Assembly (NCBI RefSeq): GCF_002563655.1
Contig: NZ_PDIY01000001.1
Location: forward strand, 3,384,001 to 3,448,000
Length of the DNA: 64,000 nucleotides
Direction of reading: 5' to 3'
Source of the DNA: Bacillus sp. es.034
Lineage (GTDB): Bacteria > Bacillota > Bacilli > Bacillales > Bacillaceae_B
In this document: positions 62,580 through 64,000 of the stretch, in pieces
Numbering within the stretch: the stretch's first letter is position 1
How the letters are laid out: each line of letters opens with the position of its first letter
Made by a program: the position numbers and the translations under genes
The notes under the pieces: model-generated
Told to the model about the DNA's origin: nothing
Databases searched by the model: none
What the model saw: only the letters and a program-made list of their open reading frames with translations

Positions 62580-62861
62580 TTATTCTTTCCTGGATATGTC
62601 CCTGTCCAAACGGTAGATAAAAGCAAACACTTCCGCTACGGCCCCGTATAATTCCTCCGGGATGGATTCACCGATATCCAGGTTGCCGAGGAGGGATAAC
62701 AGGCTCTTATCCTCTTGAACAGGCACTCCATGCTCATCTGCTTTGGACAGGATGTTTTCAGCGATCATCCCTTTTCCTTTTGCCACGACTTTCGGGGCCG
62801 ACCCGTCCTTCTGATCATAACCCAGAGCGATTGCTTCTTTTCTCTCGTGCCGGCTTTTCAT
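62580..62861 (-). CDS. ylqH: FlhB C-terminal-domain homologue YlqH
   Basis: 93-residue protein similar to the part of FlhB after its NPTH cleavage site: EAIALGYDQKDGSAPKVVAK lines up with FAIALKYDED...APYVVAK of FlhB here, and both end with VFAFIYRLDRD/ILAYVYRIKNQ. It lacks membrane segments and the NPTH motif. Its ATG overlaps the ylqG stop (ATGA). It may act as a stand-in or partner in export switching; that role is inference plus memory of B. subtilis work. Confidence 0.88.
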   Translation of the reverse strand: MKSRHERKEAIALGYDQKDGSAPKVVAKGKGMIAENILSKADEHGVPVQEDKSLLSLLGNLDIGESIPEELYGAVAEVFAFIYRLDRDISRKE

Positions 62862-64000
62862 ATCCTTACATCAACTCCGGAAAATGTCTGTTGGAACTCG
62901 TCCCCTATCTTTTCTGAGAGGCTTTCGTGTTTATCGGGTTTTTTCACCTTTACGGCGGATAACTGATAGTCCAATTTCCCGAGGGCATTTTTTAAATCAG
63001 GAATGAGGGGTTTGGACAACACTTCTGCTGCCGGATGTTCATTCCAAACGGTCAGGGAAATGACACGATGTTGTACCTGCATATCGATCAAAGTTTCATC
63101 CATTTCCTTCATGTTCAAATAAAATAATACCCGGCAATAATCACCGTCGATGACTCCCTTTTCCTTCTCTTTTCCTGTCCATTGTATAGTGATATCCGTA
63201 TTTCGTCCGAACAGATACATCGGAAACTGCTGCACGATTGTAAGGAGAGGGGATGGATCCTGGGAGTGAAGCACTTGATGGTTCATTCTCAGAACAATGT
63301 CATCGGCTAATTGGCGAATGTCAGATGCCGGATGGTGCTGGCTTAACCCGATAAGATGCTCCTTCAGTGTCTGTCCCTGCACGTCTTTTCCTTTATGGAC
63401 CTGAGCTTCAAAGTTGATTCCAAAGTCACCGATCACCCTTTTCAATACTTTGGCCAATTCATCTCCCCTGAGTTGTTCCGTAAGGTCCGATACCGTCTGG
63501 TGGAGAAGCATCTGAAAGATTTTCTCCTGATTGGAGGAAGGGGTGCCTTTCCCCCATATCTGTTCAAGCCTGCTAAAGTTCATTTCCACAAGCTTTTCCT
63601 TCCCGGCAAATCCGACCAGCTGTCCTGCCGCTGTTTCAGGCGTTTCTTTTTTGGTTCCCTCCAGGCGGGTTTCGGAGCCTGTAAGGATGTTCATCCATTT
63701 ATCCACAAGGGAGGAAGCTTGCTTTGTGGATTCTTGACCGGATCCACTCACGCCTGAAGCCTGGCTCCGTCCGCTTAGAGGCACATCAGATGACTTCTGC
63801 CCCTCCCTATCTGAAGTCATCCTTTCAAGGATCATGCCCGCTAATCCTTCCTTCCATTGATTCATGACCGTTTCACCGGGGATGAATCCAAGGGACTTCA
63901 ATACATCGAAATGTCCCAAACGGGTTGCATAGGACTGGGAAGAATCCGCTAAACCAGTCAAGGCTTTGATGACAAGATTTTCAGATATATTCCTTCTCAA
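62858..64000 (-). CDS. ylqG: FliK-like protein YlqG (5' end outside the window)
   Basis: 381 codons are visible, open to the right edge; the TTG at the very edge need not be the start. No enzyme motif. The last about 100 residues (CRVLFYLNMKEMDETLIDMQ, LSKPLIPDLKNALGKLDYQL) resemble a FliK C-terminal domain: a hydrophobic strand pattern followed by a long helix of hydrophobic heptads. It overlaps ylqH, an FlhB-C homologue, by 4 bases, fitting a FliK/FlhB-type pair. Function is not established. Confidence 0.75.
   Translation of the reverse strand: MRRNISENLVIKALTGLADSSQSYATRLGHFDVLKSLGFIPGETVMNQWKEGLAGMILERMTSDREGQKSSDVPLSGRSQASGVSGSGQESTKQASSLVDKWMNILTGSETRLEGTKKETPETAAGQLVGFAGKEKLVEMNFSRLEQIWGKGTPSSNQEKIFQMLLHQTVSDLTEQLRGDELAKVLKRVIGDFGINFEAQVHKGKDVQGQTLKEHLIGLSQHHPASDIRQLADDIVLRMNHQVLHSQDPSPLLTIVQQFPMYLFGRNTDITIQWTGKEKEKGVIDGDYCRVLFYLNMKEMDETLIDMQVQHRVISLTVWNEHPAAEVLSKPLIPDLKNALGKLDYQLSAVKVKKPDKHESLSEKIGDEFQQTFSGVDVRI

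Overview
The window is a chromosomal segment of a low-to-moderate GC Gram-positive, almost certainly a motile member of the Bacillaceae. Protein similarity recalled from memory and gene order both match the Bacillus subtilis ylqG-to-pnpA segment nearly gene for gene; I cannot fix the genus. All 65 protein genes lie on the minus strand, so transcription runs from the right edge (64000) to the left edge (1). I see no tRNA, rRNA, insertion sequence, prophage or CRISPR. The first gene (ylqG, right edge) and the last (pnp, left edge) are cut by the window.

In transcription order: 64000-62580 holds ylqG-ylqH, a pair resembling FliK and the C-terminal domain of FlhB. 62340-60261 is sucCD (TCA cycle) with a promoter and an overlapping CcpA-type site. 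60185-55406 holds dprA, topA and trmFO. 55344-51531 holds xerC, hslV, hslU and codY, ending at a strong terminator. 51530-50947 is a gene-free regulatory region containing a SigA-type promoter, a CodY-like box and a second upstream promoter with a hairpin.

50916-23934 is the fla/che operon: basal body rod and MS ring (flgB, flgC, fliE, fliF), switch and export ATPase (fliG, fliH, fliI, fliJ), hook (ylxF, fliK, flgD, a TIGR02530-type gene, flgE), swrD and fliL, C ring and CheY (fliM, fliY, cheY), export gate (fliO, P, Q, R, flhB, flhA), placement (flhF, flhG), chemotaxis (cheB, A, W, C, D) and finally sigD, the sigma factor for late flagellar genes. Many genes overlap by 1-20 bases. A terminator follows sigD, and swrB lies beyond it.

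23265-13732 carries translation and envelope genes (rpsB, tsf, pyrH, frr, uppS, cdsA, dxr, rseP, proS), then polC. 9290-1 is the nusA-infB operon (rimP, nusA, rnpM/ylxR, ylxQ, infB, ylxP, rbfA, truB, ribF), then rpsO and pnp with their own promoters.

No wholly new system is evident; this is a conserved core region. The points most worth checking are the YlqG/YlqH pair, a compositionally distinct central block in flgE, a probable NusA-type attenuator before rimP, CodY and CcpA operator candidates, the terminator separating sigD from swrB, and an HslV without the N-terminal serine described for B. subtilis.
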